Of a DNA stretch of 16,525 bases, positions 1-7,479 are shown piece by piece. Under the pieces are notes generated by a model. The model made no database searches. It saw nothing but the letters and a program-made list of their open reading frames with translations, and was not told where the DNA came from. The translations under genes and the position numbers were made by a program. The DNA lies in assembly GCF_946478835.1 (NCBI RefSeq), contig NZ_CAMLDV010000075.1, positions 1 to 16,525 of the forward strand, written 5' to 3'. Origin of the DNA: an uncultured Bdellovibrio sp. GTDB taxonomy: Bacteria; Bdellovibrionota; Bdellovibrionia; Bdellovibrionales; Bdellovibrionaceae. The stretch's first letter is position 1, and each line of letters opens with the position of its first letter.

Positions 1-599
1 GAATCGCGAGGTAAAAGACAAAGTCCGTTGAAGGCTTCAATGTTTCCACCGCTGTGACCGGATTTGTATTGAGTATTTTCTAATAATACACCGGCATGAA
101 TATTACATTCTTTAGCGGTGGAATTGATCATAGAAGTGTAGGAATCTCCATGGCGCCCGTAACCCTGAACCTCACGAAGAACCGGTTGACCGGTTTTAGG
201 ATTATAAAAGTTGTCAAAATAATCCTGCTGCCAGTTCCAGCGATTGTTCCCTTCAACACGTGTTAAACCTTTGATCCACTGGTCGGCAACTTGTGGTGAT
301 GGAGCCTGTTTGCGGAGTTCAGCAACAAGGGACTCATAAGTTTCTGGTTTCACGTGAAGAAAAAACTGCGGAGGCTTCTGCGGTTGAGCCTTCATAACTT
401 TTGTTACATAAGACTTTACCCACTCAGGACCGCCTTCAAAATCAGAAACTGTGGCCGCCATGATCGGATAATTTTCGGAAAGAAGTGTACTACCAGTCGT
501 CGGACATGCTGGCACATCGGCACTCATTGGATTGTGTCGTGAGCAGGCGTTTTGCCCTTGAGCGAAGACTAAATTAATGAGGAGGAGAAAAAACGCCAC
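1..599 (-). CDS. Exported protein of unknown function (N-terminal part, runs off the left edge)
   Basis: An open frame runs from a GTG at 597-599 to the window edge, so only about 199 residues are seen. The GTG is the only usable start: an in-frame TAA lies five codons upstream, and AGGAG sits five bases before the GTG. The protein begins with a short hydrophobic stretch (AFFLLLINLVFA) followed by QGQNAC, consistent with a short signal peptide without a lysine or arginine n-region. The mature part has few cysteines, a WIKGLTRVEGNNRWNWQQDYF segment rich in aromatics, and a late SGGNIEAFNG stretch. I do not recognise the family. The GGN segment faintly recalls guanidino-modifying enzymes, but this is too weak to name. 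It lies 18 bases downstream of the 495-residue gene and is probably cotranscribed with it. Confidence 0.75.
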   Translation of the reverse strand, partial: MAFFLLLINLVFAQGQNACSRHNPMSADVPACPTTGSTLLSENYPIMAATVSDFEGGPEWVKSYVTKVMKAQPQKPPQFFLHVKPETYESLVAELRKQAPSPQVADQWIKGLTRVEGNNRWNWQQDYFDNFYNPKTGQPVLREVQGYGRHGDSYTSMINSTAKECNIHAGVLLENTQYKSGHSGGNIEAFNGLCLLPRD

Positions 600-617
600 C
601 GAAACTCCTGTTTATTT

Positions 618-2105
618 TTAAGCTGCTTGCAGTCCTTTGACAAAATCGGTCGATAATTTTTCAGCCAGATTTAAAGAGGTTTTGTTGTAAGCGGATTTTT
701 CTGCAAATCCCATGAGCATTCCCACCAGTTTTTCATTCACAACAATAGGGGAAATCGTCACATGATCTGGGATGCGGCCTTGGTTCCAACCTTCAAAGAA
801 TTTTTCATTGATCTCGTTTAAAGAGATATATCCATGGAAGGATTTTTGTGTAGAAGCCACGATATTAAAAATACTTGGCGTTTTCAGAGGAACGCGCATG
901 GACGTGTCTTTCATTCCCTGGAAGTTTTCGTCCCAAGCAAAAGCTGTCAATTGCGTTTCTTGATCGTCCAAAGTCAAAATCATGGATTTTTCAAAATGCA
1001 CTTTCATTTCACTCAAGGCTTGTTTCACCTTTTCGTTCATCAAAGCCGCATTTTTCTTTTTCATTTTTTCTAACGAGAAATTTCCACTCGCCACAGGATT
1101 GATTGTCGGTTTTGCGACGCCTGCAGGGCGGGGAACGATAGGAATTGGTTTGTTCCCGAAACTGTCTTCAAAAGGCGGAGGCATCTCCGACTTTGGAGGA
1201 GGTGGCGGAACTTTTTTCGGAGCCGAAGACTCTGCGATCGCTGAGGCTGGTGTCGCCGCAACCGGTGTGACGGATGTCTTTGCCGCCTCTACAGGAATCG
1301 GCGTCTTCTCTTCATTTAAAATCAATTCATCGACTTGTGTTTTTGGCTCTAACTCTGCAGAGAATTCCTGCAAAGCAGAATCTGAAGTTGAAGAAACAAC
1401 TTCAATAGAAGGATTCGAGTTCGCAGCAGGAGTTTCTTCTTTTGAAGATAAAGCCTCTAAGCGAATCACGGTTGGTCCATCAAAAAGACCATCCATGCTC
1501 TCCGATTTTTCAGCGGACTCTTCAAGAGTCTCTGAAGCTTTTTCTTCGTCGACGCCAAGATCTTCAAACGAAAAGCTGTCGGAAGCTCCATGTTTCGTCA
1601 CTGTCGCTAGGGAAAGATCAATACCTTCGGGCGCATCTTCAACAACCGGTGAAACGGGTGTTGAAGCGGCTTTTTCAGGATGAAGCTTTCTCCAAGCCTC
1701 TTGCAAGTCTTCAAAACTTGCTAAGACAATAACGCTTGAAGGTGTAGAAGGGAAATCCTGTGGCGGTTGAAGACAAGCCACGATGAGTGAACCGTCCCAC
1801 TCCGCCACAGGCAGACACTCCGCAGACCACGGGTAATGGGTCGCCCACTTTGCGAACATTTCCTGGGATAGAGGAGTCTCTGTAAAAAATCGTGACTGAA
1901 GTTTCGGTAGTTTGTAGTGAGTCATCGCCCACGGTAAATAATCATCCGAGCGGAGGCGTTGTTCCTTCAAGGCGTAACCCAAAAGACTCAAAGGCGAACC
2001 ACTTTGTTCAAATGATTCTGTAAGTCCTTGAAGTTGCTCTTTAAAATGTTCAAACCATACGTGATGACTCATCTCTTTGTTTATCGGTAGATTGAGGTAA
2101 AACAT
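618..2105 (-). CDS. Multidomain protein: GspE/MshE N-terminal-like domain, disordered acidic/Pro linker, C-terminal domain
   Basis: This 495-residue protein has three parts. Residues about 12-145 hold a compact domain with a pattern like the N-terminal domain of type II secretion and type IV pilus ATPases (MshEN/T2SSE_N): GYALKEQRL, then YKLPKL, then LPVAEWDGSLIVACLQPP. Residues about 146-340 are low complexity, rich in Glu, Ser, Ala and Pro, with a PPPPPK run at 300-305, and are probably disordered. Residues about 345-493 form a second folded domain with a basic start (KMKKKNAALMNEK) and a GAF-like alternation of strands and helices. No ATPase motifs, signal peptide or membrane segment are visible. 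The domain names are inference from pattern. The start is uncertain: neither ATG 2105 nor in-frame ATG 2072 has a well-spaced Shine-Dalgarno sequence. The gene is divergent from the nifS-like gene. Confidence 0.75.
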   Translation of the reverse strand: MFYLNLPINKEMSHHVWFEHFKEQLQGLTESFEQSGSPLSLLGYALKEQRLRSDDYLPWAMTHYKLPKLQSRFFTETPLSQEMFAKWATHYPWSAECLPVAEWDGSLIVACLQPPQDFPSTPSSVIVLASFEDLQEAWRKLHPEKAASTPVSPVVEDAPEGIDLSLATVTKHGASDSFSFEDLGVDEEKASETLEESAEKSESMDGLFDGPTVIRLEALSSKEETPAANSNPSIEVVSSTSDSALQEFSAELEPKTQVDELILNEEKTPIPVEAAKTSVTPVAATPASAIAESSAPKKVPPPPPKSEMPPPFEDSFGNKPIPIVPRPAGVAKPTINPVASGNFSLEKMKKKNAALMNEKVKQALSEMKVHFEKSMILTLDDQETQLTAFAWDENFQGMKDTSMRVPLKTPSIFNIVASTQKSFHGYISLNEINEKFFEGWNQGRIPDHVTISPIVVNEKLVGMLMGFAEKSAYNKTSLNLAEKLSTDFVKGLQAA

Positions 2106-2132
2106 AAGGAAATCCGAGGTCTAGTCCAGCTT

Positions 2133-2164
2133 CTGCCCTCCGGGCGGTAGCCTCCTGCGCCAGG
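2133..2164. repeat. Twin GC-rich hairpins in the divergent intergenic region
   Basis: CTGCCC (2133-2138) pairs with GGGCGG (2142-2147) around a 3-base loop, with one G-T wobble. CCTG (2154-2157) pairs with CAGG (2161-2164) around CGC. There is no T-run on either side, so these are not classical terminators. The GGGCGGTAGCC at 2142-2152 is nearly repeated at 16426-16436. Confidence 0.5.
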
Positions 2165-2186
2165 CGTGCGTGAATAATTTCCAGCG

Positions 2187-2209
2187 TAGGCTGATAGATA
2201 GACAGCCTA
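2187..2209. other. Perfect 7-bp inverted repeat upstream of the nifS-like gene
   Basis: TAGGCTG at 2187-2193 is the exact reverse complement of CAGCCTA at 2203-2209, with the 9-base spacer ATAGATAGA. It lies about 60 bases upstream of the desulfurase start. No T-run follows, so an operator or an RNA stem in a 5' leader is more likely than a terminator. Its role is not known. Confidence 0.45.
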
Positions 2210-2223
2210 AGTGCTTAAATATT

Positions 2224-2250
2224 CTTAGAAGTTTTCAATACTTAAGAAGT
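2224..2250. promoter_or_regulatory. Short direct repeats before the desulfurase operon
   Basis: CTTAGAAGT (2224-2232) and CTTAAGAAGT (2241-2250) form an imperfect direct repeat 17 bases apart, about two helical turns, just upstream of the operon start at 2271. This arrangement suits a regulator binding site near the promoter. I see only a weak promoter match here (TTTTCA, 17 bases, TACCTT), so this entry is a candidate only. Confidence 0.25.
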
Positions 2251-2270
2251 GTGCTACCTTCCTGCGACCT

Positions 2271-3479
2271 ATGATCCAGTCAAAAGTGTTTCACTATTTC
2301 GACCATAATGCCACGACCCCTGTGTGCAAAGAAGTCCTCGAGGCTTTGCCAGAATTGGCAAAGGCGTGGGGCAATCCCAGTTCCATTCACTGGGGTGGTC
2401 GACAGCCGAAGAACATTCTTCGTGATGCTAGAAAAGCCGTGGCCGAGGCGGTGGGTGCGGGGAGTCCGCTTGAAATCGTTTTTACTTCCGGTGGAAGTGA
2501 AGCGAACAACACCGTGATCAAAGGTCTTTTTGATTATTACCAAACAGCTCAGTTTCTCACGCCTGAACAACGTCTGCGCACGCACTACATGTGTTCAGCC
2601 GTTGAACATCCGGCGGTGATCAAAGCCATGGAACACATTCAATCTCTCGGAGCCCGCGTGGATTTTATCCCCGTGAATCGCCGCGGAGAAATTGATTTGG
2701 ATTTTTACCAAGCGCACCTTAGCGAAGAAACCGCTTTGGTGTCTGTGATGTTTGCCAATAATGAAACAGGCACGTTGTTCCCCATTAAACAAATGGCCGA
2801 GATGGCTCACAAAAAAGGGGCTTTGTTTCATACGGACGCCGTTCAAGGTTTTGGAAAAGTGCCTGTTAACTTGCAAGACCTTGGAGTCGATTTTGCGTCG
2901 TTTTCGGGTCACAAATTTTATTCGATCAAGGGATCAGGATTTCTGTATTCAAGAAAAGGATCTAATTTTAGTTCGTTGATCAATGGCGGCGGTCAAGAGC
3001 GTCACCGTCGTGGTGGAACCGAAAATACACTGGGTATAGGTTGTCTGGGAGTTGTTGCAAAGCGCGTTGGTCTTATTGCAGAAAAAGCGGAGGCTTTAGC
3101 AAAACTTCGCGATCACATGGAAGCACGCATTCTCTCTGAAATTCCAGACGTCACAGTGACGGCAGGTGAGACACCTCGTCTTCCAAATACAAGCTCGTTG
3201 GTTGTGAAGGGTGCTGACGGAGAAACAATGCTGATGTCTTTGGACATCAAAGGCTACGCAGTTTCTACAGGAGCCGCTTGTTCGAGCGGAAATCCAGAGC
3301 CAAGTCCCGTGTTGTTGGCGATGGGGCTTAGTCGTGAAGAAGCGCAAAACAGTCTGCGCATCAGTCTTGGTTGGGAAACCACGGCTGAAGAAGTAAATGG
3401 TTTTATTGAAGCATTAAAAGTGGTGGTCGCAAGGTTGCGTTCACTGAACAACAATGAAGGAGACTCTTGTCATGTCTAA
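2271..3479 (+). CDS. Cysteine desulfurase (NifS/IscS class), likely sulfur donor to MnmA
   Basis: A PLP enzyme that takes sulfur from L-cysteine as an enzyme persulfide, releasing alanine. Family hallmarks are visible across 402 residues: FDHNATTP near the N-terminus, TSGGSEANN at 72-80, VEHP with His113, NNETG at 163-167, HTDAVQ with Asp189 and Gln192, the PLP lysine Lys215 in SGHK, RRGGTEN at 246-252, and the catalytic Cys337 in [13 protein letters not shown]. Length and motifs fit a full-length enzyme. It is first in a seven-gene operon and overlaps mnmA by 8 bases, much like the yrvO-mnmA pair of Bacillus. This makes a tRNA-thiolation role more likely than a general Fe-S role, and no scaffold gene is nearby. 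The ATG at 2271 has no clear Shine-Dalgarno sequence, so the message may be leaderless or have a very short leader. A selenocysteine lyase or other SufS-type role is less likely given the CSSG loop. Confidence 0.93.
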   Translation: MIQSKVFHYFDHNATTPVCKEVLEALPELAKAWGNPSSIHWGGRQPKNILRDARKAVAEAVGAGSPLEIVFTSGGSEANNTVIKGLFDYYQTAQFLTPEQRLRTHYMCSAVEHPAVIKAMEHIQSLGARVDFIPVNRRGEIDLDFYQAHLSEETALVSVMFANNETGTLFPIKQMAEMAHKKGALFHTDAVQGFGKVPVNLQDLGVDFASFSGHKFYSIKGSGFLYSRKGSNFSSLINGGGQERHRRGGTENTLGIGCLGVVAKRVGLIAEKAEALAKLRDHMEARILSEIPDVTVTAGETPRLPNTSSLVVKGADGETMLMSLDIKGYAVSTGAACSSGNPEPSPVLLAMGLSREEAQNSLRISLGWETTAEEVNGFIEALKVVVARLRSLNNNEGDSCHV

Positions 3480-4554
3480 AGGGAGAGTCCTTGTTGCTAT
3501 GAGCGGAGGCGTGGACAGTTCTGCCGCGGCTGCGCTCTTGGTCGAACAGGGTTATGAAGTGATCGGTGCTACGATGCAAGTGTGGGATTATTCCACATGC
3601 GATATCGAAGAAGGAAACGGCACATGCTGTTCCAGCATCGATGTGGATGATGCCCGTGCGGTCGCAGACCGTTTGGGGATTCCATTTTACGTTTTAAACT
3701 GCGAAGCAAAATTTCGCGCGGCTGTCATTGATCCATTCTTGAAAGCCTACCTGGAAGGACAAACGCCACTTCCTTGCGTGAACTGCAACACGTATTTGAA
3801 ATTCGATCATCTTGTGAAAAAGATGAAAGAGCTTGAGTGTGATTACCTGGCGACAGGTCATTACGCTAAAATCGTATACGATGAAAACGGCAAAGCGGCG
3901 ATCCACACGTCTACGGATGATTGGAAAGACCAAACGTACTTCCTTTTCACGATTGATCCAGAGCTTGTACCAAAACTTCTTTTCCCTGTGGGAGACATGA
4001 AAAAGCCCGAGGTGCGTGCTTACTCTGAAAGCCGTGGTCTTGTGACAGCTCGTAAAAAAGACTCTCAAGGGATCTGCTTTGTGGGCAATATGGGTTATCA
4101 GAATTTTATCAAAGGCCAAGTAGATAAAACGATTTTGGCTTCCAAAGCAGGTAAAATCAAACGCTATCCTCAAGGTGACGTGATGGCAAATCACGATGGC
4201 ATTCACAATTTCACTATCGGACAAAGTAAAGGCCTGGGTATGGATCATCACGAAAAACTTTTCGTGATTAAAATTGATGCCGCTGACAACACCGTGTGGG
4301 TGGGTGATGAAAGTCATTTGTTTGCTCACGAAGTCGATGTCGTTGATCCAAAACTTTTGGGTGAAGTTCAAGACGGCGAAGTTATGAGCGTGAAAATCCG
4401 CTATCAACACAAAGGTTCTTTGGCGCAGGTCTTTAAAACAGAGACAGGCTATAAATTGAAATTCCAAGAACCTCAAAGAGCCGTGACTCCAGGTCAAGCT
4501 GCTGTGTTCTATCGCGATAAAGAACTTGTGGGAGGCGGATGGATCACTCTCTAA
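3472..4554 (+). CDS. mnmA: tRNA-uridine 2-sulfurtransferase MnmA
   Basis: Activates U34 of the tRNAs for Lys, Glu and Gln with ATP and inserts sulfur to give 2-thiouridine, in the cytoplasm. I take ATG 3472 as the start (360 residues): AAGGAG ends nine bases upstream, and the protein then begins [17 protein letters not shown], the usual short lead before the PP-loop. An in-frame ATG at 3454 would add six residues and lacks this support. Seen: PP-loop SGGVDSS at 11-17, catalytic Cys102 in LPCVNCN, Cys202 in GICFVG, ATGHYA at 127-132, KDQTYFL at 152-158, and a C-terminal beta-barrel region ending in WITL. Cys102, Cys105 and Cys202 are all present. There is an extra Cys43/Cys52/Cys53 cluster near the N-terminus. 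Gene order places the sulfur donor immediately upstream. Confidence 0.96.
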   Translation: MSKGRVLVAMSGGVDSSAAAALLVEQGYEVIGATMQVWDYSTCDIEEGNGTCCSSIDVDDARAVADRLGIPFYVLNCEAKFRAAVIDPFLKAYLEGQTPLPCVNCNTYLKFDHLVKKMKELECDYLATGHYAKIVYDENGKAAIHTSTDDWKDQTYFLFTIDPELVPKLLFPVGDMKKPEVRAYSESRGLVTARKKDSQGICFVGNMGYQNFIKGQVDKTILASKAGKIKRYPQGDVMANHDGIHNFTIGQSKGLGMDHHEKLFVIKIDAADNTVWVGDESHLFAHEVDVVDPKLLGEVQDGEVMSVKIRYQHKGSLAQVFKTETGYKLKFQEPQRAVTPGQAAVFYRDKELVGGGWITL

Positions 4555-5882
4555 AATATCAAGTTCACACCTTTGGTTGTAAGGTGAATACTTACGACGC
4601 GGGTTTGATTCAGAAGAATTTGAATGCGAACGGTTTTGCTCCTGTTGTTTCAGGGCAAAAAGATGCGCGTATTCATGTTCTTAACACTTGTGCGGTGACT
4701 GCCGAAGCAACGAAAGAAGCTGTTCGCTATATTCGTCGTTTGAAAGTAAAAGATCCTTTCTGCACAGTTGTTGTCACAGGCTGTGCAGCACAAGTTGATA
4801 CGGGGTCTTTTTCAAGTCTTCCAGGTGCTGATTTGGTCGTGGCAAATTCTCACAAGGGATCCTTGCCAGAGCTTTTAACAAAACATTTCAGAGGCGAACT
4901 CACTGAGAAAGTTTTTAAGTCCAATATCTTTAAAAAAGAAGATTTAGAAGCGGGCGGTGGTATTGAGAAATCCCACACGCGCACGTTTTTAAAAATTCAA
5001 GACGGCTGCAATAGCTTTTGCACTTACTGCATTATTCCTTATGCGCGTGGTAAGAGCCGCTCCATTCCAGTTGCTGATCTTATTCAGCGTATTAATGCTC
5101 TTTACGCGGAAGGTTCTCGCGAAGTCGTTTTAACCGGTGTTCACATCGGGGATTATGAAGACGAAGTCGGCGGCAAAAAATATGTGATGGAAGATTTGAT
5201 TGAAAATCTTCTGGCAAAAACAAAAGTGCCGCGTTTCCGTTTGGCAAGTCTTGAACCTGTGGAAGTTTCAGGCAGACTTTTAGAACTTTATCAAGACAAA
5301 CGCATGTGCCCGCATTTCCATATGAGTATTCAAAGTGCGAATACAGACGTGCTTTTCCATATGAAACGCAAGTACACACAAGACGACGTTCGTAAATCGC
5401 TCAACGCCATTGCGGAACGCGTTCCAGGTTCCTTTGTCGGAATGGACGTCATCACAGGTTTCCCAACAGAAACTGACGAACAATTTGAAGATACTTATAA
5501 AACTTTGGCAGAACTTCCTTGGACCAAGCTTCACGTTTTCCCTTATAGCGAAAGACAGGGGACTCGTGCCGCAGTGATGGACGTTTCTGTATATCCTCAC
5601 ATTCGTGCAGAGCGCGCGGCTCGTTTGCGTGATTTGAGTATTGCTCGTTACGAAGAGCAGGCGAAACTTCAATTAGGAACGATTAAAAAAGTTTTGATTC
5701 TCAAAAACGCCGCTAAGGGCGGGCAGGGTTTAAGTCACGACTATTGGCCCGTCGATATTTCAGGAGCAGAAAGCTTCCTGGAGCATTGGGCGGGACAAGA
5801 GATTGATGTTAAAATCACAGGCTATGACCACTCCAATAAACAGCACATGGAAGGACACTTAGTCGGCGAGGTTCTATCATGA
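4539..5882 (+). CDS. mtaB: tRNA t6A37 methylthiotransferase, MtaB type
   Basis: A radical-SAM methylthiotransferase predicted to convert t6A37 of tRNA to ms2t6A. Residues: N-terminal Fe-S cysteines Cys14 (TFGCKVN), Cys51 (NTCAVT) and Cys82 (TGCAAQ); radical-SAM cluster CxxxCxxC at Cys157, Cys161 and Cys164; SAM-binding stretches around VVLTGVHIG (196-204) and [12 protein letters not shown] (301-312); and a TRAM-like RNA-binding tail from about residue 376. The FGCKVN motif separates it from MiaB (YGCQMN) and RimO (GCPKN), so MtaB is the best subfamily call. It has 447 residues, a normal length. The ATG overlaps the end of mnmA by 16 bases. Its GGGAGG ribosome site is encoded by the glycine-rich C-terminus of MnmA and sits only three bases from the start, which suggests translational coupling. 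Confidence 0.92.
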   Translation: MDHSLKYQVHTFGCKVNTYDAGLIQKNLNANGFAPVVSGQKDARIHVLNTCAVTAEATKEAVRYIRRLKVKDPFCTVVVTGCAAQVDTGSFSSLPGADLVVANSHKGSLPELLTKHFRGELTEKVFKSNIFKKEDLEAGGGIEKSHTRTFLKIQDGCNSFCTYCIIPYARGKSRSIPVADLIQRINALYAEGSREVVLTGVHIGDYEDEVGGKKYVMEDLIENLLAKTKVPRFRLASLEPVEVSGRLLELYQDKRMCPHFHMSIQSANTDVLFHMKRKYTQDDVRKSLNAIAERVPGSFVGMDVITGFPTETDEQFEDTYKTLAELPWTKLHVFPYSERQGTRAAVMDVSVYPHIRAERAARLRDLSIARYEEQAKLQLGTIKKVLILKNAAKGGQGLSHDYWPVDISGAESFLEHWAGQEIDVKITGYDHSNKQHMEGHLVGEVLS

Positions 5883-6568
5883 AGGAGTTAGAGCAGAGAC
5901 TGGGATACCAGTTTAAAAATGCGGCTCTTTTAGAAAGAGCGCTCACTCATAAGAGCTTTGCCAATGAATTGAAAAGTCCGACGGAGCACAATGAAAAGTT
6001 GGAGTTCTTAGGTGATGCTGTATTGGATCTTGTTGTCGGAGAATTTCTTTTTGAAAAATTCCCGAACGACACCGAAGGTGGGTTGTCCAAAAAACGCGCG
6101 AGCATCGTGAATGAAGAAGTTCTCTCTGAACTTGCGTTGGACATGGGACTGAATAAGCTCATGCATTTGGGAAAAGGGGAGACCTTGACCGGCGGTGCGC
6201 AGAAGCCTCGTCTGACAGCCTCTTCCTTTGAAGCCATTGTCGGAGCTTTGTATTTGGACGGTGGATTTGAAGTGACGAAGAATTTTATTCGTCGCGAATT
6301 TGAAACTCTCACCGCACGCGTTTGCGGCAGTGAGGATTTTGAGAAAGATTATAAAACACGCTTGCAGGAACTGGTGCAAAAGTCTTTGAAGGAGACTCCG
6401 AAGTACGAGGTTCTGGCAGAAGAAGGACCTCCTCACGATCGTGAGTTCTTAGTGTGTGTGAAAGTAAAAGAAGAAGTGTGGGCCCAGGGGCGCGGGCGCA
6501 GTAAAAAAAATGCGGAACAATCAGCAGCGAAAAACGCCCTGGAAGTTAAATGTAAGGAGACTCATTAA
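5879..6568 (+). CDS. rnc: Ribonuclease III
   Basis: Cuts double-stranded RNA, including rRNA precursors. The 229-residue protein has the usual two domains: an endonuclease domain (about 1-150) with the signature NEKLEFLGDAVL at 38-49 (Glu42 and Asp46 catalytic) and EAIVGALYLDGG around Glu118, then a double-stranded RNA-binding domain (about 156-225) ending in RSKKNAEQSAAKNALE. One detail is odd. At the position three residues before Glu118, where E. coli has the metal ligand Asp114, this protein has Ser115 (TASSFEA). Glu118, the partner of E. coli Glu117, is kept. The ATG overlaps the mtaB stop as ATGA. The gene lies directly before era, a common pairing that links rRNA cutting with 30S assembly. 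Confidence 0.95.
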   Translation: MKELEQRLGYQFKNAALLERALTHKSFANELKSPTEHNEKLEFLGDAVLDLVVGEFLFEKFPNDTEGGLSKKRASIVNEEVLSELALDMGLNKLMHLGKGETLTGGAQKPRLTASSFEAIVGALYLDGGFEVTKNFIRREFETLTARVCGSEDFEKDYKTRLQELVQKSLKETPKYEVLAEEGPPHDREFLVCVKVKEEVWAQGRGRSKKNAEQSAAKNALEVKCKETH

Positions 6569-7479
6569 TGGGATATAAAGCGGGATTTTTAGGACTCATC
6601 GGGCAGCCGAATGCTGGCAAAAGCACCTTGATGAATTACCTTGTGGATGAAAAAGTCTCTATCGTTTCGGCAAAACCTCAAACGACTCGTCGTCGCATTT
6701 TGGGTATTTGGAGTACGGATCAAGGACAAATCGTTTTTGTTGATGCTCCGGGAATTATTAAAGCAGATAAAGGTTTGAATGGTTTCTTGGCAAAAGAAGC
6801 TGAAGACGTGATTTCTGAATCCGACGCGCTTTTAGCGGTGATCAGTATTGATGAACAAAAACCGGAAGACGCCGAAAAAGTGATCGAACTGGTTTCAAAA
6901 AGTGGCAAGCCTTGGATGGGCGTGATCACAAAGGCGGATATTGAAGAAAAAGCTCACCGTGTTTTGATTCTTAAAAAGATGATCGAGGAAAAGGGCGGTA
7001 AAGCCATGTCCGTATCTGTAAAAGATTCGGAAGGTGACAATGAAGAGCGTGAAGCTATGCTTATTGAGTTCCTTGAGCTTCTTCCTGAATCTCCAGCACC
7101 TCTTTACGATACAGAGCTTTACACAAATGAAAACGTGCGTGAAATGGCCAGCGAAGTGATTCGTGAAAAGTGTTTTGAGATTCTTCATCAAGAGATTCCT
7201 TACTCACTGGCTGTGCGTATCATAAAATTTGATGAAAACGCAGCGCCGGTTCCAAAGATCCATGCAGAGATCATCGTCGTAAAAGACAATCACAAAGCCA
7301 TCGTGATTGGCAAAGAAGCGAAAGTGATCAAACAAATCGGGATGGAAGCGCGCAAAGAAATTGAAAAACTGATGGGGGAAAAGATTTTCTTAGACCTCCA
7401 AGTAATTAGTAAACCAGACTGGTTTGAGAATAAGAGAATGATGAAGGAGTTGGGCTATGGAACAAAATCAGAGGGCTGA
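6568..7479 (+). CDS. era: GTPase Era, 30S ribosome assembly factor
   Basis: A GTP-binding protein that binds the 3' end of 16S rRNA and assists small-subunit maturation. In the 303 residues: G1 GQPNAGKS at 12-19, G2 region PQTTRRR at 37-43, G3 DAPG at 59-62, G4 TKAD at 121-124, and a C-terminal KH domain (about 205-290) with the GKEA loop at 248-251 and closing with FLDLQVISKPDW. G4 carries Thr in place of the usual Asn of NKxD, a tolerated variant in some GTPases. The start codon shares one base with the rnc stop (TAATG), and AAGGAG within the end of rnc is the ribosome site, so translation is probably coupled. Confidence 0.96.
   Translation: MGYKAGFLGLIGQPNAGKSTLMNYLVDEKVSIVSAKPQTTRRRILGIWSTDQGQIVFVDAPGIIKADKGLNGFLAKEAEDVISESDALLAVISIDEQKPEDAEKVIELVSKSGKPWMGVITKADIEEKAHRVLILKKMIEEKGGKAMSVSVKDSEGDNEEREAMLIEFLELLPESPAPLYDTELYTNENVREMASEVIREKCFEILHQEIPYSLAVRIIKFDENAAPVPKIHAEIIVVKDNHKAIVIGKEAKVIKQIGMEARKEIEKLMGEKIFLDLQVISKPDWFENKRMMKELGYGTKSEG

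Noticed and set aside
354..542. Short basic open frame on the plus strand
   Set aside because: It is opposite the exported protein's continuous frame, with no ribosome site or recognisable sequence.
982..1683. 233-residue open frame on the plus strand
   Set aside because: It lies fully antisense to the 495-residue gene, has no ribosome site and reflects the biased codons of the Pro/Glu-rich linker.
3694..4497. 267-residue open frame on the minus strand
   Set aside because: It is antisense to mnmA, whose motifs are complete. The composition is unlike a folded protein and no domain is visible.
4539..5882. MiaB or RimO assignment for the methylthiotransferase
   Set aside because: FGCKVN at the first cysteine and the overall layout fit MtaB; MiaB and RimO have different motifs there.
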